Shown here piece by piece: positions 17,570 to 27,213 of a stretch of 64,000 nt of DNA; position 1 is the stretch's first letter; the number at the start of each line of letters is the position of its first letter. The stretch is from positions 2,170,001 through 2,234,000 of the forward strand of contig CP007060.1 in NCBI GenBank assembly GCA_000230955.3. The letters are read 5' to 3'. Position numbers and translations under genes: made by a program. The notes beneath the pieces are model-generated. The model saw nothing but the letters and a program-made list of their open reading frames with translations. It was not told the origin of the DNA and did not search any database. Origin of the DNA: Halobacterium sp. DL1. Lineage in GTDB: Archaea; Halobacteriota; Halobacteria; Halobacteriales; Halobacteriaceae.

Positions 17570-19168
17570 ATGGGCCGTGACCGTGCCCGACTGGTGACCG
17601 CGCTCGAACGCGGCGAACAGGAGGGCGGGAGTGTCGAGTTCAAGGAACGGTTCAGCCGCGACGTCCACCTCGCCGACGGCCGACTGGAGAGCCTCGCGGC
17701 GCAACTGCGCCACCGCGTGCTCTCCGGCGACGGGGAGGCCGAGTACGTGCTCGGCGTCACAGACGACGGCGGCATCGCGGGGGTCTCGCGGGAGGTGTTC
17801 TCCGAGACGATGGACGTGCTGAGCCTGCTCGCCGAGGAGGCGGGCGCACACATCGAGGAGGTCCAGACGTGGGGGACCGACGAGGGCGGACTCGTCGGCG
17901 TCGCCACCGTCAGAGACGGCTCCTCGTTGGCGCCCGGCGACGACCACATCATCGTCGGGACGGCGGGCCACGTCGACCACGGGAAGTCCACGCTCGTCGG
18001 CAGCCTCGTCACGGGCAACCCGGACGACGGCGACGGCGGGACGCGGGGCTTCCTCGACGTCCAGCCACACGAGGTCGAGCGCGGCCTCTCGGCGGACCTC
18101 TCCTACGGCGTCTACGGCTTCGACGGCGAGGGCCCGATGCGGGTTCGCAACCCCCACCGGAAGGACGAGCGCGCGGCCGTCGTGGAGAACGCCGACCGCG
18201 TCGTCTCCTTCGTCGACACCGTCGGCCACGAGCCGTGGCTGTCGACGACCATCCGCGGCCTAGTCGGACAGAAACTCGACTACGGGCTGCTGACCGTCGC
18301 GGCCGACGACGGCCCGACGAAGACCACCCGCGAGCACACCGGCGTCCTGCTGGCGACGGACCTGCCGACTATCGTCGCCATCACGAAGACCGACCTCGTG
18401 GACGACGAGCAGGTCGCCGAGGTCGAACGCGAGGTCGAGCGGATGCTCCGTGAGACCGGGCGCACGCCGCTTCCCGTCTCCCGACACGGCGTGGAAGCAG
18501 CAATCGAAGAGGTCGGGGACAACGTCGTCCCCATCGTCCGCACGAGCGCCGTCTCGCTGGAGGGTCTGGACGTCCTCGACCAGTTCTTCCAGCGCCTCCC
18601 GAAGACGACGGCCGCCAGCGGCCCGTTCCGGATGTACATCGACCGCACGTACAACGTCACCGGGGTGGGCGCGGTGGCGTCTGGCACCGTGAAGTCCGGC
18701 ACCGTGGAGTCCGGCGACACCCTCCTGCTCGGCCCGTTCCCAGACGGAGAGTTCCGCGAGGTAGAGGTTCGCTCCATCGAGATGCACTACCACCGCGTCG
18801 ACCGGGCGGAGGCGGGCCGCATCGTCGGCATCGCGCTGAAGGGCGTCCGGGAGGCCGACGTGGAGCGCGGGATGGTGCTGCTTCCCCCGGACACCAACCC
18901 GACGCCCGTCAGGGAGTTCGAGGCCGAGGTGATGGTGCTGAACCACCCGACGCGCATCGACTCGGGTTACGAACCGGTCGTCCACCTCGAGACCATCGGC
19001 GAGGCGGCGCGCTTCGAACCGTCTGACGGCCAGTTGCTCCCCGGGGACACCGGCGAGACGCGCGTCCGGTTCAAGTTCCGGCCGTACCTCGTCGAGGAGG
19101 GGCAGCGCTTCGTCTTCCGCGAGGGCGCGAGCAAGGGCGTCGGCACAGTGACGAGCGTCCCCGAGTAG
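17570..19168 (+). CDS. GTPBP1-like translational GTPase
   Basis: 532 residues. An N-terminal archaeal domain (about 1-120) is followed by an EF-Tu-type GTPase: P-loop 'GTAGHVDHGKST', G3 'DTVGHE', G4 'TKTD', then two beta-barrel domains ('GVGAVASGTVKSGTVESGD' and the C-terminal 'RVRFKFRPYLVEEGQRFVFREG'). This is the architecture of the GTPBP1/GTPBP2 relatives of elongation factors. In eukaryotes these take part in mRNA turnover and ribosome rescue; the archaeal role is unknown. A CTTTTG box about 30 bases upstream fits a leaderless ATG. Confidence 0.9.
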   Translation: MGRDRARLVTALERGEQEGGSVEFKERFSRDVHLADGRLESLAAQLRHRVLSGDGEAEYVLGVTDDGGIAGVSREVFSETMDVLSLLAEEAGAHIEEVQTWGTDEGGLVGVATVRDGSSLAPGDDHIIVGTAGHVDHGKSTLVGSLVTGNPDDGDGGTRGFLDVQPHEVERGLSADLSYGVYGFDGEGPMRVRNPHRKDERAAVVENADRVVSFVDTVGHEPWLSTTIRGLVGQKLDYGLLTVAADDGPTKTTREHTGVLLATDLPTIVAITKTDLVDDEQVAEVEREVERMLRETGRTPLPVSRHGVEAAIEEVGDNVVPIVRTSAVSLEGLDVLDQFFQRLPKTTAASGPFRMYIDRTYNVTGVGAVASGTVKSGTVESGDTLLLGPFPDGEFREVEVRSIEMHYHRVDRAEAGRIVGIALKGVREADVERGMVLLPPDTNPTPVREFEAEVMVLNHPTRIDSGYEPVVHLETIGEAARFEPSDGQLLPGDTGETRVRFKFRPYLVEEGQRFVFREGASKGVGTVTSVPE

Positions 19169-19205
19169 TCGAACTGTTTTCCGGCCCCCCCTTCGAAGCG
19201 GTCGC

Positions 19206-19574
19206 ATGGTCAGTCGTCAGACGCTCGAGTTCGTCGTCGGCATCGTCACGGCCGGCGTGGTCGCGGGCGGGTTGTCGCTGTACGTGTCGGTGCCGTACGC
19301 GCTCGCGGTCGGGCTCGCGGCGGGGACCCCCTCGCTGGTCCGCACGAGTCTCGGCCTCGACAGGGCGGCCTACGACGCGGCGAAGACGAGCACGGCGCAG
19401 GTCGTCGACGGCGCTATCGCCGCGGGCGCTGCGCTCGTAGTGGGCCTCGTCGGCGGCTACCTCGCGGTGTCGAACGGCTACGCCGGGTCGATAGCGGCCG
19501 CGGTCGCGGCGGCCCTGGCTGTCTTCGGCGGGCAGGTAGCGTTCTACGTCCGGAACCGCGCCTACATCGAGTGA
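19206..19574 (+). CDS. membrane protein, unknown function
   Basis: 122 residues with four helices (about 7-27, 29-45, 63-85 and 90-113) and a short polar loop after helix two ('LGLDRAAYDAAKTSTAQ'). It starts 37 bases after the GTPase stop and may be in the same transcript. It is convergent with the gene at 19576. No motif of known function. Confidence 0.65.
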   Translation: MVSRQTLEFVVGIVTAGVVAGGLSLYVSVPYALAVGLAAGTPSLVRTSLGLDRAAYDAAKTSTAQVVDGAIAAGAALVVGLVGGYLAVSNGYAGSIAAAVAAALAVFGGQVAFYVRNRAYIE

Positions 19575-19575
19575 G

Positions 19576-20058
19576 TCAGGCCCGCAGGTAGCCGTCGTCC
19601 GTCTCCGTGGCGAGGCCGAGCAGGACCGCCCAGTCGAGGCGGCGTTCGACGCGGTCGGTCCAGAACGCCGGCCAGTTCTCCCGTTTCGTGCGCTCCCAGC
19701 GCGGCACCCGGTCGCGGACCGCCTCGAACACGTCGGCGGGCGTCCGCGGGTCGTCGGCGTTCAGGGCCTCGAGGCACTCCGCCGCGAGGAAGACGTTGTC
19801 GACGAACGCGCTCGCCAGGGCCTCGCGGTCGAGTTCGGTCCGCGTGCGGGCGTAGCCGGTGTCCTCCTCCGCGACGGCGCCGAGCGCGGCCAGGAAGACG
19901 AGCCACGAGGACGCGGTACCGCGGTCGGTCACGTCGGTACGGTCGAGGACGCGCCGACAGCAGTCATCCTCCGGTTTCGGGACGAGCGGCACCGCGTCGC
20001 GGACGGCCCGCAGCGTGGCCAGCGAGTCGGGGGCCGGCGGGACGGGCTTTCGTTGCAC
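19576..20058 (-). CDS. alpha-helical protein next to crtB, unknown function
   Basis: About 160 residues from a GTG at 20058; another GTG at 20079 adds seven residues, and I cannot decide between them. The longer open frame upstream is the antisense of crtB. The protein is helical, acidic, Trp-rich at the end ('WERTKRENWPAFWTDRVERRLDWAVLLGLATE') and looks like a winged-helix or HEAT-like regulator fragment, though without a clear motif. It is divergent from crtB, so a connection with carotenoid synthesis is possible but unproven. Confidence 0.65.
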   Translation of the reverse strand: MQRKPVPPAPDSLATLRAVRDAVPLVPKPEDDCCRRVLDRTDVTDRGTASSWLVFLAALGAVAEEDTGYARTRTELDREALASAFVDNVFLAAECLEALNADDPRTPADVFEAVRDRVPRWERTKRENWPAFWTDRVERRLDWAVLLGLATETDDGYLRA

Positions 20059-20214
20059 GTCTGTCGGTGGCCGCTCCACGGTATTCAGTGGTTTGGAGAA
20101 GGGGTGGTCGTCGCTGGTGCCACCGTGTTTTTTCTTTGTCCGCTCCCTATACGAGATTAGCACCCGGGGCACGTGTGTCGGGACTGTCGCGTGCCACGGA
20201 CGAGCCCCCGGAAC

Positions 20215-21159
20215 ATGGTCGACAGTACACACATCTCCACGAGCAAGGACATCCAGCGGCGAACCGGGCGAACGTTCCACCTGGCGACGCGGCTGCTCCC
20301 GGAGCGTGTTCGCCACTCGACGTACGTCCTCTACGCGTTCTTCCGGGTCGCCGACGACGTCGTCGACACCGTGGAGGACCGGGACCCCGCCGAACAGCGG
20401 GCGGAACTCGAGCGCATCCGGGCCGAAGCGCTGGGCGAGCGGGAGGGCGAGGGTGTGCTCGCGGCGTTCCAAGAGCTCTCGGAGCGCCACGACTTCGACG
20501 ACGCGGACGTCGACACGTTCGTCGACGCGATGCTCGCGGACCTGGAGACCACCCGCTACGACACCCACGAGGAACTGGAGGCGTACATGCGGGGGTCCGC
20601 GGTCGCCGTCGGGAGCATGATGGTCGACGTGATGGAGGTCGAGGACCCCGAGGCGGCGAAGCCCCATGCCGCCGCGCTCGCGGAGGCGTTCCAGTTGACG
20701 AACTTCCTGCGGGACGTCGCCGAGGACATCGACGACTACGACCGCGTCTACCTGCCCGCGGAGACACGCGAGGAACACGGCGTCACCGTCGAGCAGTTGC
20801 ACCGCGGGGAGGTGACGCCGGGGTTCCGCGAGGCGATGCGCCAGGAACTCGCCTACACCGAGCGGAAGTACCGCGAGGGCGTCGCGGGCATCGAGTACCT
20901 GCCCGAGGACTGCCAGTTCGCGGTGCTGCTCGCGGCGGTGCTGTACGCCGACCACCACCGGGAGATCCGGAAGCGGAACTACGACGTGCTGTCGTCGACG
21001 CCGGGACTGAGCACGACGCGGAAGCTGTGGCTGCTGGCGAAGACGCGGCTGCTGTGGGCGGTGTACGGCGACCCGGAGTCGGTGTTCTACCGGGTGACCG
21101 GACTGGCGTCGACGGCCGAGCACGCACACCACCACGGCGATCCGCAGCCGGCGCCCTAG
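20215..21159 (+). CDS. crtB: phytoene synthase
   Basis: 314 residues from the ATG at 20215. Squalene/phytoene-synthase fold: first Asp-rich motif 'RVADDVVDTVED', second 'LTNFLRDVAEDIDDYDRVYLP', plus 'AFFRVADD'. It joins two geranylgeranyl diphosphates to make phytoene, the entry to the C50 bacterioruberin pathway. It is convergent with cruF and their stops overlap by four bases. The gene at 19576-20058 is divergent from it. Confidence 0.94.
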   Translation: MVDSTHISTSKDIQRRTGRTFHLATRLLPERVRHSTYVLYAFFRVADDVVDTVEDRDPAEQRAELERIRAEALGEREGEGVLAAFQELSERHDFDDADVDTFVDAMLADLETTRYDTHEELEAYMRGSAVAVGSMMVDVMEVEDPEAAKPHAAALAEAFQLTNFLRDVAEDIDDYDRVYLPAETREEHGVTVEQLHRGEVTPGFREAMRQELAYTERKYREGVAGIEYLPEDCQFAVLLAAVLYADHHREIRKRNYDVLSSTPGLSTTRKLWLLAKTRLLWAVYGDPESVFYRVTGLASTAEHAHHHGDPQPAP

Positions 21160-21983
21160 CGGCGGACCGGCGACAGAGCGAGCACGTCGAAGTCGAAGCG
21201 GTCAGTCCTGAGGAGCGCGACGCCGAGGACGGCCGCCGCGAGCGCAGGAACGACCTGGCCGAACGCGACGTTCACGGCCCCCCAGAGCACGACGAAGCTC
21301 ACCAGGTCGTCGAGCAGGAACGAACAGGTAGCGAGGCGCTCGCGGAGCGCACCGCGGTCGAATCCCCAGTCGAGTATCGCCACGGAGACGGCCGCCGAGA
21401 GCACCCAGCCGAGGTAGTTCGACAGCGGGACGCCGTAGTAGGCGCCCGCGGCGTCGTACACCCAGAACCCCAGGGCGACGGCGCCCGGGTCGAGCACGAC
21501 GTCCATCCAGAGGACGAGCGCGGCGACGGCCGGCAGACGGACGGCGGCGCGGGCGGCCCGCGGCCCGAGCAACAACAGGACGAGCAGGTAGCTGTTCACG
21601 ACGAGCGGGAGGAAGAAGACGGGGAGGCCGAGCGGGACGTCCCCGAGCAGCATCGGTCCGAGGTCGACCAGGTACTCGAAGTTCCCGTAGGGCCACCCGG
21701 TCGCCACGCCGACGAGTTCGATGCCGTAGGCGTAGGCGGTGAGCGCGACCAGCGCGGCGGCCGCCCGCCTACCGACCAGCGGGAGCAGGCCGGCGACCAG
21801 CGGCAGGCGCATCACGAGCACGCCGAACAGCACGAGGTACGGGTTGAAGGCCAGCGGCGCGGGCAGCAGGCCCCACGCCGAGGCGAGCAAGAGGACGGCG
21901 CCGACGGCCGGGAAGACGACCGCTATCTCGAAGCGGTTGGCCGCGACCAGTTCCTCCAGGCGGCGTTCGACGGCCTCACGCAT
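21156..21983 (-). CDS. cruF: bisanhydrobacterioruberin hydratase
   Basis: 275 residues with seven or eight membrane helices. It contains the CruF/DUF422-type segments 'YAYGIELVGVATGWPYGNFEY', 'FLPLVVNSYLL' and 'DPGAVALGFWVYDAAGAYYGVPLSNYLGW'. CruF adds water to the end groups of bisanhydrobacterioruberin to give bacterioruberin. It is the last gene of the crtD-lyeJ-cruF operon and overlaps lyeJ by eight bases. Confidence 0.92.
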   Translation of the reverse strand: MREAVERRLEELVAANRFEIAVVFPAVGAVLLLASAWGLLPAPLAFNPYLVLFGVLVMRLPLVAGLLPLVGRRAAAALVALTAYAYGIELVGVATGWPYGNFEYLVDLGPMLLGDVPLGLPVFFLPLVVNSYLLVLLLLGPRAARAAVRLPAVAALVLWMDVVLDPGAVALGFWVYDAAGAYYGVPLSNYLGWVLSAAVSVAILDWGFDRGALRERLATCSFLLDDLVSFVVLWGAVNVAFGQVVPALAAAVLGVALLRTDRFDFDVLALSPVRR

Positions 21984-22803
21984 CGGCGAACCTCCAGAGG
22001 CCGCCGAGCGTGAGCGCCATCCCGACGAGCGTGTTCACGTACGGGTACCACCAGTAGGCGCGCTCGACGTCAACCCGCGAGCGGACGATGGCGAAGACGA
22101 GCACGGGGTACGCGAGCAGCACGGCGCCGAGTCGCCAGTCGACGAGTGCGAAGGCGGCGGCCGCGGCGAGCCAGCAGGCCGCGCAGTAGGCGTACGTCCG
22201 GCGTTCGCCGAGGAACGTTGCCGTCGTGCGGAGGCCCGCCTCGCGGTCGGGTTCGATGTCGGGGACGGCGGAGAACGTGTGCATCCCCATCGCCCACAGC
22301 CACCCGCCGAGGACGGCGAACAGCGGGGGTTGCTGGCCCGCGACGGCGGCGTAGGCGGCGGCGCCGGGGAGAATGTAGAGGCCGTTCGACACCGAGTCGA
22401 GGAACGGCGTCGTCTTGAACCGGAGCGGCGGCGCGCTGTACTCGGTGGCGAGGAACGCCCACGCGGCGAGCCACGGGACCGCGAGCGCCGGGACGAACGG
22501 CACGACGGCGAGCAGTAGCAGGCCCGAGAGGGCGACGACGGCAGTGACGGTGCGTCCGCCGCGGAACCGGGCTTCTCGGTCGTCCTTCTTCGGGTTGCGC
22601 TCGTCGGCGTCCCGGTCGAAGAAGTCGTTGACGCCGTAGAGGTAGACGTTCGCGGGCACGAGGAAGTAGGCGAGCAGCGCGACGGCGGCCGGGGAGAACA
22701 GCTCGGGAAGCGCGTCGGCGCCGTAGGCCACGCCGACGAGGACGGGGCCGGCGAGGTAGAGCCAGAACCGGGGGCGGGAAAGCGTGAGCAGGTAGCGGAG
22801 CAT
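21976..22803 (-). CDS. lyeJ: lycopene elongase/hydratase (UbiA prenyltransferase)
   Basis: 275 residues, UbiA family. The two Asp-rich motifs are 'GVNDFFDRDADERNPKK' and 'FSAVPDIEPDREAGLRTTA'. About eight membrane helices. In haloarchaea this enzyme adds C5 units and water to lycopene, on the way from C40 to C50. Its place between crtD and cruF is the standard order and makes this role much more likely than another UbiA function. Confidence 0.92.
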   Translation of the reverse strand: MLRYLLTLSRPRFWLYLAGPVLVGVAYGADALPELFSPAAVALLAYFLVPANVYLYGVNDFFDRDADERNPKKDDREARFRGGRTVTAVVALSGLLLLAVVPFVPALAVPWLAAWAFLATEYSAPPLRFKTTPFLDSVSNGLYILPGAAAYAAVAGQQPPLFAVLGGWLWAMGMHTFSAVPDIEPDREAGLRTTATFLGERRTYAYCAACWLAAAAAFALVDWRLGAVLLAYPVLVFAIVRSRVDVERAYWWYPYVNTLVGMALTLGGLWRFADA

Positions 22804-22806
22804 GCC

Positions 22807-24348
22807 TCAGCGCTCGTCGGCGAGGACGTTCTCGGCGGTTATCTCGCCGCTGATGATGCACATGGGGACGCCGATACCGGGCGTCGTGAACGCACCCGTG
22901 AAGTAGAGGCCGTCGAGGGCCTTCGAGCGGTGGGGCGGGCGGAACAGCGCGGTCTGGCGGAGCGTGTGCGCGAGGCCGAGCGCCGTCCCCCGGTAGCTGT
23001 TGTAGCGGTCGGCGAACTCGGAGACGCTGAACGTCTCCTCGACGACGATCCGGTCCCGGAGGTCGACGCCCGTGTTCTCTGCGATGTCGTCGAGCACGAG
23101 GTCGCGGTAGGATTCCCGGACCTCTGGAGTGTCGTCGAGGCCCGGGGCGACGGGGACGAGCGCGAACAGGTTGCTGTGGCCCTCGGGAGCCACGTCGTCG
23201 TCGGTCTTCGAGGGGACACAGAGGTAGTAGGCAGGGTCGTCGGGCCACTCGGGGTCCTCGAAGATCTGGTCGAAGTGGTCCTGCCAGTCCGAGGGGAGGA
23301 CCAGGCTGTGGTGGGCGAGCGGTTCGACGTCGCCCTCCACGCCGAGGTAGAGCAGGAACGCCGACGGCGCGTACGTCCGTGACTCCCAGTAGTCGGCGTC
23401 GTACTGGCGCTTCTCCGGCGGGAGCAGTGCCTGCTCGGTGTGAGCGTAGTCGGCGTCCGAGACGACGACATCGGCGAGTTCGTGGCCGGTCGCGCCGTCC
23501 GTCTCGACCTTGAACCCGCCGCGCTGGCCCTTGATGGCGGTGACGGGGTGGTCCGTGCGGAACGTCACGCCCAGTTCCTCGGCGAGTTCGGCCATTCCGA
23601 CCGCAACCCCGTTGAGGCCGCCGTCCGGGTAGTAGACGCCGAGATTGAAGTCGACGTGGCTCATCAGGTTGTACAGCGCTGGCGTGGTGTCCGGGGACCC
23701 CCCGAGGAAGACGAGCGTGTACTGCATCACCTGCTGGAGTTTCGGGTGGTCGAAGTAGTTCTCGACGTGATCCTGCATCGACCCGAGCAAGGTGAGCCCG
23801 CGGGCGTACTTCGCGAGGTCCGGGTCGAGCCAGTCCCGAACCCGGGGGCGGTCCTCGTAGACGAAGTGCTCCATCCCCACCTCGTAGTTCTCGCGGGACT
23901 GCGCGAGGTAGTCGTCGAGTCGCTCGCCGGCGCCGGGTTCGTACGCGTCGAACACCGCTTTGACCTGCTCGCGGTCCGGCGTCACGTCGATGGTGTCGCC
24001 GTCGGCGTCCACGTCGAGGCCGGGCGCGTCACCGCCCGGGCGGCGCCCCTCGTTGTCCTTGAAGAAGATGCGGTAGTGGGGGTCGAGGCGCTCCAGTTCG
24101 TAGTAGTCCGTCGGCTGGTGGTCGAACTCGGCGAAGAACTGCTCGAAGACGTCCGGCATCAGGTACCACGACGGGCCCATGTCGAAGGCGAACCCGTCGC
24201 GCTCGAGTCGGCTCGCGCGCCCGCCGACCTGCCCGTTCTTCTCCAGCACGGTCACGTCCGCGCCGGCGTTCGCGAGATAGCAGGCCGTCGAGAGGCCACC
24301 GAACCCCGCGCCGACGACGGCGACCGACCGACCCGAGAGGGGTTGCAT
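22807..24348 (-). CDS. crtD: carotenoid 3,4-desaturase (CrtI/CrtD family)
   Basis: 513 residues. N-terminal FAD-binding motif 'VVGAGFGGLSTACYLANAG' (Gly13, Gly15, Gly18), then 'VGGRASRLERDGFAFDMGPSWYLMP', and the C-terminal CrtI signature 'GLYFTGAFTTPGIGVPMCIISGE'. It could be a phytoene desaturase by sequence alone. The crtD-lyeJ-cruF operon is where haloarchaea encode the 3,4-desaturase of the bacterioruberin pathway, so I prefer CrtD. It ends three bases before lyeJ begins. Confidence 0.88.
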   Translation of the reverse strand: MQPLSGRSVAVVGAGFGGLSTACYLANAGADVTVLEKNGQVGGRASRLERDGFAFDMGPSWYLMPDVFEQFFAEFDHQPTDYYELERLDPHYRIFFKDNEGRRPGGDAPGLDVDADGDTIDVTPDREQVKAVFDAYEPGAGERLDDYLAQSRENYEVGMEHFVYEDRPRVRDWLDPDLAKYARGLTLLGSMQDHVENYFDHPKLQQVMQYTLVFLGGSPDTTPALYNLMSHVDFNLGVYYPDGGLNGVAVGMAELAEELGVTFRTDHPVTAIKGQRGGFKVETDGATGHELADVVVSDADYAHTEQALLPPEKRQYDADYWESRTYAPSAFLLYLGVEGDVEPLAHHSLVLPSDWQDHFDQIFEDPEWPDDPAYYLCVPSKTDDDVAPEGHSNLFALVPVAPGLDDTPEVRESYRDLVLDDIAENTGVDLRDRIVVEETFSVSEFADRYNSYRGTALGLAHTLRQTALFRPPHRSKALDGLYFTGAFTTPGIGVPMCIISGEITAENVLADER

Positions 24349-24414
24349 ACCGGGGTCGTCGGTCGGACACCTGATAAAACGCCGGCCTCCGGCGGCTTCC
24401 GCGGGGTCGACGGG

Positions 24415-25350
24415 TCAGGCGATGCCGAAGCCGTCGGCGAGCAGGTCTTCGTGGACGTCGCCGAGCGTGTACGTCGGGCCGCCGATCACGTCGACGGTGA
24501 CCTGCGCCGGACCGAAGACGCCCTCGTCGACGTCGTCGGCGTTCCAGTCGGCGTCCGCGAAGATGTCCGCGAACGGCACGCCGTAGCGCTCTGCCGCCGA
24601 GGACGGGACGGCCCCGAACTCGTCGAAGTCCTCGGCGACGGTGAGGTGGACGCGCCCGCCGTACGCGAGCGCGTCGTTCGTCCGGCCGATGGCGGCCTCC
24701 TCGTCGGCCGCGACGGGCGCGACGGGCGCGCTCCCGCTGACCGTGAGCACGTCCATCGGGTCGTAGCCGAGTTCGTAGAGCCTGAAGACGGCGAGTTCCG
24801 CGGCGCGCGCGGCGGCCGTCACGCTGCCCGCGACGCTCGCCGTCCGGTAGGCCGCGAGGTAGACGCTCTCGGTGTTCACGTCCGCGAGGTCCGCGACCTG
24901 CTCGGCGGCGGCCGCGGTGGGCAGCGCGTCGCTCTCGAGGGCGAGCACGGCGAACTCGAAGGCGTCGACGTAGTCGAGCGCGCGGTACTCGCCCTCCTGG
25001 GCGACCAGCGCGCGCGCCGGGCCGCTGCCCAGCCCCTCGTAGTCGTCCGTGCTGACCTCCCAGCCGGCCTTCTGCGCGCCGAGTAGCGCGACGCCGGGCT
25101 GGTCGCAGGCGAGTTCGACGTGCGGGAACGTCGCGCCGGCCACCTCGTCGACGCGGGTCTGTACGGTCGCAAGGCCAGCGGTCTGTAGCTCCGTGAGCAG
25201 CAGGCCGGCCTCGAGGCCGCCGACGTGCTCGACGCCGAAGTCGATGACCGTGGTGCCGTTGTCGAGTTCGAACGCGCCGACGTCGAGTTCCTCCGTGAAC
25301 TCCAGGGCCTCGTCGGCGAGCTCCAGCGACATCCGGTTGAGACTGTCCAT
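24415..25350 (-). CDS. mch: methenyltetrahydromethanopterin cyclohydrolase
   Basis: 311 residues from the ATG at 25350; the frame continues nine codons upstream without support. Mch-like segments include 'MSLELADEALEF', 'DFGVEHVGGLEAGL', 'VELACDQPGVALLGAQKAGW', 'GSGPARAL' and 'DVLTVSGSAPVAPVA'. The enzyme interconverts methenyl- and formyl-tetrahydropterin. Haloarchaea are not methanogens but keep Mch for C1 metabolism, with a tetrahydrofolate or methanopterin cofactor. The gene lies 64 bases upstream of crtD on the same strand. Confidence 0.92.
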   Translation of the reverse strand: MDSLNRMSLELADEALEFTEELDVGAFELDNGTTVIDFGVEHVGGLEAGLLLTELQTAGLATVQTRVDEVAGATFPHVELACDQPGVALLGAQKAGWEVSTDDYEGLGSGPARALVAQEGEYRALDYVDAFEFAVLALESDALPTAAAAEQVADLADVNTESVYLAAYRTASVAGSVTAAARAAELAVFRLYELGYDPMDVLTVSGSAPVAPVAADEEAAIGRTNDALAYGGRVHLTVAEDFDEFGAVPSSAAERYGVPFADIFADADWNADDVDEGVFGPAQVTVDVIGGPTYTLGDVHEDLLADGFGIA

Positions 25351-25412
25351 GTCGGCGGGTTCGGCGCCCCCACACAAGAGGTTTCTCAGTCCGCCCGAGC
25401 CGTCGAGTCCGG

Positions 25413-25727
25413 TCAGTCGCCGTCCGAGCGCGCCTCGCGGCCGAGTTCGCGCTCGACCGCCGCGACCTTCTCGCTGGCGGGTTCGTCGCTCGCGCGCTTG
25501 TCGTCTATCTTCAGGAACGTGCTCACGCGGTCGGCGTCGACGGCCTCGTGGGCTGCCCCGACCGCAGCGAGCAGCGTGTCCACGTCGGGGGCCTCGATCA
25601 CTGTCCCCATCGGGTTGGTCTCGTACTCGACGTCGAAGTCATCGAGGGCGGCGACGGCGTCGGCCACGTCCGCGGCCATGCTGTTCTCCGTGACGGGCGC
25701 GACGCTGAGAAGTGCAACGACGGTCAT
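25413..25727 (-). CDS. MTH1187 family thiamine-binding protein
   Basis: 104 residues from the ATG at 25727 (an ATG eight codons upstream is less likely). The ferredoxin-like sequence 'MTVVALLSVAPVTENSMAADVADAVAALDD' with 'VEYETNPMGTVIEAPDVDTLLAAV' matches the MTH1187/YkoF-type thiamine-binding family. These small proteins bind thiamine and may regulate or buffer it. It lies just upstream of mch on the same strand, with no thiamine gene beside it. Confidence 0.85.
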   Translation of the reverse strand: MTVVALLSVAPVTENSMAADVADAVAALDDFDVEYETNPMGTVIEAPDVDTLLAAVGAAHEAVDADRVSTFLKIDDKRASDEPASEKVAAVERELGREARSDGD

Positions 25728-25797
25728 ACCGAGAGTCGGGGGCGGCGACACTTGGGCCCTCTGGCCCAGTCGGTCGGGGCGTCCACGGTGGGCGGCG

Positions 25798-27060
25798 TCA
25801 GTCCGCGGCGACGGCGCCCGAGGACGGCTCGTAGTCCTCGCTGACCGGTGGCCGGAACACCCACAGCAGGAGCGCGCCGACGAGGAACAGCGCGCCGAGG
25901 ATGGCGACGGCCTTCAGCGGCGTGTACATCCCCGCCAGGATGCCGCTCCCGACGCGGAACGGGATGCCGGCGACCTGCCGCAGCATCGCCACCGAGGAGA
26001 GGATAGTGGCGCGCCCGACGGACTGGACGTTGTCGTTGATGTAGCGGTTCCGGATAGGACCGACCAGCGAGCCCCCGCCCTTCATCATGAAGAACATCGG
26101 GAACGCGAGCAGCGGGACGAGGCCCGCGAACACGTACGTCACCGCGATCGCCACCGGGATGAACAGCATCGCGTTGCGGACGCCGAGCAGTTCCTCGACG
26201 TCGCTGGCGTAGTCGCTAGCGATGGCCGATATCACCGTGAACGCGGCGTACAGCAGCCCGATGATGCCCGACTCCGGCAGCCCCCACCCTTCCAGGGTCG
26301 GGCCGAAACTCGCCTCCAGGGTGTTCTGCGCGATGGGCTGGATCCACATGTCCATCGTCCAGATGGCGCCGCTGAACAGCGCGAGGTAGACGACGAACCA
26401 CCGGAGCCTGGGCGCCGATAGCTGGTCGCGGACGACCGGGAGCGCGTCCACGATGGTGAGCCGTTCCTCGCCGTCGTCCTCGACGTCGTCGTCGTACGCC
26501 TCGTTCTGCGGCAGGCGGAGCACCATCACGAGGCTGATGCAGGCCACGACGACGCCCGCGTAGAACGGGTAGAAGCGGTTGACGGCGTAGAGGAAGCCGC
26601 CGATGATGAGGCTGACGGCGCTCACCCACTGCGCGATGGCCCGCGAGCGGCCCTGGATGTACGTGAAGTCGTCCTCGATGTCGTGTTCCTGCAGGGTGTC
26701 GTAGAGCCACGCGCTCCCGCTGCCGGAGACGAACGTGCCGCCGAACGACAGCGTAACGAACGTGAACGTGAACCCGACGAAGTCGGTCGCGACGAGGTAG
26801 CTCGCGTTCGAGATGAGCATGATGAACGCGCCGACAGCGAGGCTGTTCCGTCGACCGATGCGGTCGCCCACGTAGCCGGTCGGCACCTCGGAGGTGACGA
26901 CGACGAGCGACTGGATGCTGGCGATGAGACCGATCTGTGCGAGGCTCAACCCGTTGAACAGGAGGAACAGCGTGTACACGGGGTAGTGGAAGCCCGGTCG
27001 TGCGGTCGCTCGGTAGAGGTAGTAGCGGAGGATGACCTGCGATTCGGAGAGGCGGGACAT
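25798..27060 (-). CDS. MFS transporter
   Basis: 420 residues, about twelve membrane helices in two halves joined by an acidic loop ('NEAYDDDVEDDGEERLTIVDALP'). The loop between helices 2 and 3 has the MFS motif A-like 'GYVGDRIGRRNSL'. It resembles drug- or metabolite-efflux MFS proteins of haloarchaea; the substrate is unknown. The gene starts 234 bases before the small membrane protein on the other strand. Confidence 0.85.
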   Translation of the reverse strand: MSRLSESQVILRYYLYRATARPGFHYPVYTLFLLFNGLSLAQIGLIASIQSLVVVTSEVPTGYVGDRIGRRNSLAVGAFIMLISNASYLVATDFVGFTFTFVTLSFGGTFVSGSGSAWLYDTLQEHDIEDDFTYIQGRSRAIAQWVSAVSLIIGGFLYAVNRFYPFYAGVVVACISLVMVLRLPQNEAYDDDVEDDGEERLTIVDALPVVRDQLSAPRLRWFVVYLALFSGAIWTMDMWIQPIAQNTLEASFGPTLEGWGLPESGIIGLLYAAFTVISAIASDYASDVEELLGVRNAMLFIPVAIAVTYVFAGLVPLLAFPMFFMMKGGGSLVGPIRNRYINDNVQSVGRATILSSVAMLRQVAGIPFRVGSGILAGMYTPLKAVAILGALFLVGALLLWVFRPPVSEDYEPSSGAVAAD

Positions 27061-27213
27061 CGGAGGGTCGTTCGGGAATTATCACGAACCGACAAGAAAC
27101 CATCGTGAGACTGTGTCACAATCCCAGGGCTTAACCGGTAAGGTCGTCGCTAGGTAGCTCTACCCCACGGTCCCGGCCGGAGAACGCGCCACCGCCAGTG
27201 AAGAGAATTACAG

